This document shows, piece after piece, positions 4,767 to 6,165 of a stretch of 6,165 nt of DNA. The notes beneath the pieces are model-generated. The model was not told the origin of the DNA and did not search any database. It worked only from the letters and a program-made list of their open reading frames with translations. The translations under genes were made by a program, and so were the position numbers. This stretch comes from Burkholderiaceae bacterium (GTDB lineage: Bacteria > Pseudomonadota > Gammaproteobacteria > Burkholderiales > Burkholderiaceae), in contig CANHDS010000037.1 of assembly GCA_947459465.1 (NCBI GenBank), positions 1-6,165 of the forward strand, given 5' to 3'. The number at the start of each line of letters is the position of its first letter. Position 1 is the first letter of the stretch.

Positions 4767-5414
4767 TTGAAATCAGTCCATATTGACTTTGTATCGGATA
4801 TTGCCTGTCCATGGTGTGCAATTGGTTTGACTGCCCTAGAGCAGGCAGTCGACCAAGTGTCCGATCAAGTATCGGTAGAGATTCATACTCAGCCCTTTGA
4901 ATTAAACCCGCAAATGCCCCTAGGCGGACGGGATGTATTTGAGTATCTCTCAGAAAAATACGGTAACCCGATTTCGCAAGTCAAGATCAATCAAGAACGA
5001 ATTTATCAACGCGCCGCAGAAATCGGATTTACCTTTCATCCAGAAGGGCGCAAACGAGTCTATAACACCTTTAATGGCCATCGACTCTTGCATTGGGCGG
5101 GCGAGGAATTTGATGCAGCCGCGCAATTGCGGTTAAAGAAGGCGCTGTTTCATACCTACTTTACCTTGGCAGTCAGCATGGATGAGCCCCAACATCTACT
5201 AGACGCCGTAGCACGCGCAAACCTACCAGTCTCTCGGGCGCAAGCTGTGATCGCGAGTGATGAATTTTCTCAGGCAGTGCGAGACATCGAGCAGCAGTAT
5301 GGGCAACTCGGGATTAGCTCCGTACCAGCAGTTATCTTTAATCAACGCCATCTCATTTCAGGGGCGCAAGCACCTGAGGTGTTTGCGCAAGCTATCCTCG
5401 AGTACGCAGACTAA
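4767..5414 (+). CDS. DsbA-family (FrnE-like) thiol oxidoreductase, TTG start
   Basis: This is a 215-residue thioredoxin-fold protein with the inserted helical domain of the DsbA/FrnE/2-hydroxychromene-carboxylate-isomerase group. The opening HIDFVSDIACPWC (5-17) carries the active-site CPWC (14-17). YNTFNGHRLLHWA (about 99-111) is the usual FrnE insert motif. SVPAVIF (185-191) supplies the cis-proline loop (Pro187), and SGAQ (198-201) is also typical. There is no signal peptide, so it is cytosolic, unlike DsbA itself. FrnE-like proteins are linked to disulfide chemistry and oxidative stress; the substrate is unknown. The start must lie close before the CPWC strand, and the only initiator available is TTG at 4767, directly after the TAA of the small gene, with no good Shine-Dalgarno. 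Termination-reinitiation is therefore the likely mode. It converges with the solute-binding gene, leaving 5 bp between stops. Confidence 0.87.
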   Translation: MKSVHIDFVSDIACPWCAIGLTALEQAVDQVSDQVSVEIHTQPFELNPQMPLGGRDVFEYLSEKYGNPISQVKINQERIYQRAAEIGFTFHPEGRKRVYNTFNGHRLLHWAGEEFDAAAQLRLKKALFHTYFTLAVSMDEPQHLLDAVARANLPVSRAQAVIASDEFSQAVRDIEQQYGQLGISSVPAVIFNQRHLISGAQAPEVFAQAILEYAD

Positions 5415-5419
5415 ACGCG

Positions 5420-6165
5420 TTATTCCTTAATATTGTTCTGGATCACAAACTTACCCCAGACCCCAATTTGTTTTGCCACAAAAGCATTTGCAGCGTCCGG
5501 ATTGAGACTAAGAACTTGGATTCCTTGAGTTTTTAGCTTCTCAGCAACCGCTGGAGTTTTGAGCGCTTTATCCACTGCCTTGTACATCGCATTCACAATG
5601 GCTGGTGGTGTTTTAGCCGGAGCAATCACTGCCCACCAGGCTGGTGCCTCAAATCCTGGATAGCCACTTTCAGCTAAGGTAGGAACGTTTGGCATATCGC
5701 CAGTCCGTTTTGCTGTTGTTACCGCCAACGGAATTAAGCCACCGTTATCGGCATGCGGCTTGATGAGGAACATACTGCCAACAACCAGGGGGATTTGGCC
5801 AGCAAGCCCATCTTGCACCATCGGGCCGCCACCGCGATAGGGGGCATGCACCCAATCAACCCCGGTTTTCTTGGCAAAGTCGGCAATCGCCAAATGCCCC
5901 AAGCTACCAATACCAATTGATCCATACGTAAATGGCTTCTTCGCCCTCGAATCAGCCATCAGTTGATTCATGCTTGTAATTCCAGACTTCTTACTGGCAG
6001 CCAAAACCATGGGTGAGGTCCCGATCAGATTGACAGTCACTAAATCGCGAAGCGTGTCATACGGCAAATTGTCTTTAAGGGATGGATTAACACCATGGGT
6101 ATCAAACACTAGCCCAAAGGTATAGCCGTCTGCCGGTGCTCGTGCTACAGCAGTGGTACCAATGA
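5420..6165 (-). CDS. Tripartite tricarboxylate transporter-type (Bug/TctC) solute-binding protein, 5' end beyond the right edge
   Basis: The leftward frame is open to the window edge. The visible 247 residues compare with about 320 usual for the family, so roughly the first 70-80 residues, including the expected signal peptide, are missing. An in-frame GTG at 6109 is not the true start, because the family motif GTTAVARAPADGYTFGL lies upstream of it (6110-6160). Other Bug landmarks are GTSPMVLAA, the domain-bridging APYRGGGPMVQDGLAGQIPL and NVPTLAESGYPGFEAPAWWA. These periplasmic proteins bind carboxylates or other small organic acids and deliver them to TctAB-type permeases or act as orphan sensors; the ligand is not readable here. 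No permease gene is adjacent on the visible side. Such orphan copies are very common in Burkholderiales, which supports the taxonomic guess. Confidence 0.9.
   Translation of the reverse strand, partial: IGTTAVARAPADGYTFGLVFDTHGVNPSLKDNLPYDTLRDLVTVNLIGTSPMVLAASKKSGITSMNQLMADSRAKKPFTYGSIGIGSLGHLAIADFAKKTGVDWVHAPYRGGGPMVQDGLAGQIPLVVGSMFLIKPHADNGGLIPLAVTTAKRTGDMPNVPTLAESGYPGFEAPAWWAVIAPAKTPPAIVNAMYKAVDKALKTPAVAEKLKTQGIQVLSLNPDAANAFVAKQIGVWGKFVIQNNIKE

Noticed and set aside
4933..5136. Rightward 67-codon frame inside the FrnE-like gene.
   Set aside because: It overlaps the core of a well-supported gene in another frame, with no motif or ribosome site of its own.
5734..5925. Leftward 63-codon frame inside the solute-binding protein gene.
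   Set aside because: It is embedded out of frame in conserved Bug-family sequence; there is no independent evidence.
6107..6109. GTG as the start of the solute-binding protein.
   Set aside because: The frame continues upstream and encodes the conserved GTTAVARAPADGYTFGL segment, so the real start is outside the window.

Overview
This window looks like ordinary chromosome from a low-GC, streamlined betaproteobacterium. The best guess is a Polynucleobacter-like member of the Burkholderiaceae. The guess rests on the mixed, moderately AT-rich base composition, very short intergenic gaps, an orphan Bug/TctC-type solute-binding protein (a family greatly expanded in Burkholderiales), and a protein resembling a Burkholderiales-specific DUF. 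No rRNA, tRNA, CRISPR array, insertion sequence or phage gene was seen. All assignments come from reading motifs by eye; no database search was run.

Layout. Positions 1-1155 are a leftward block: a gamma-glutamylcyclotransferase-fold protein, then a glycine-zipper lipoprotein, then a secreted protein of unknown function that runs off the left edge. A stand-alone two-CBS-domain protein (1246-1674, rightward) meets a PcaC-like carboxymuconolactone decarboxylase family gene (1671-2048, leftward) tail to tail, sharing a TTAA. A 45-bp divergent region with overlapping -10-like elements separates that gene from a small lipoprotein (2094-2360, rightward).

Next comes a tight rightward run: a free-standing LON substrate-binding-domain protein (2388-3032), a zinc-ribbon plus Smr-domain protein (3035-3487, GTG start) and a 338-residue protein that resembles DUF6352 (3493-4509). 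Gaps are 2 and 5 bp and no convincing Shine-Dalgarno sites are visible, which suggests translational coupling. After an 80-bp gap holding a -10-like site and an imperfect inverted repeat, a 58-codon gene with a strong Shine-Dalgarno (4590-4766) abuts, in the same frame, a FrnE-like DsbA-family oxidoreductase that starts at TTG (4767-5414). The window ends with the 3' part of a leftward tripartite-tricarboxylate-type solute-binding protein (5420 to the right edge).

How the genes might work together. The left block is mostly envelope proteins. The LON/Smr/DUF6352 run is the likeliest uncharacterised functional unit: one putative protein-binding module, one putative nucleic-acid-binding module and one unknown, probably made from one message. 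The small protein plus FrnE-like oxidoreductase form a second probable two-gene unit. I see no clear evidence of a dramatic new system; the most notable signals are these two units and the regulatory dyads in the short intergenic gaps.
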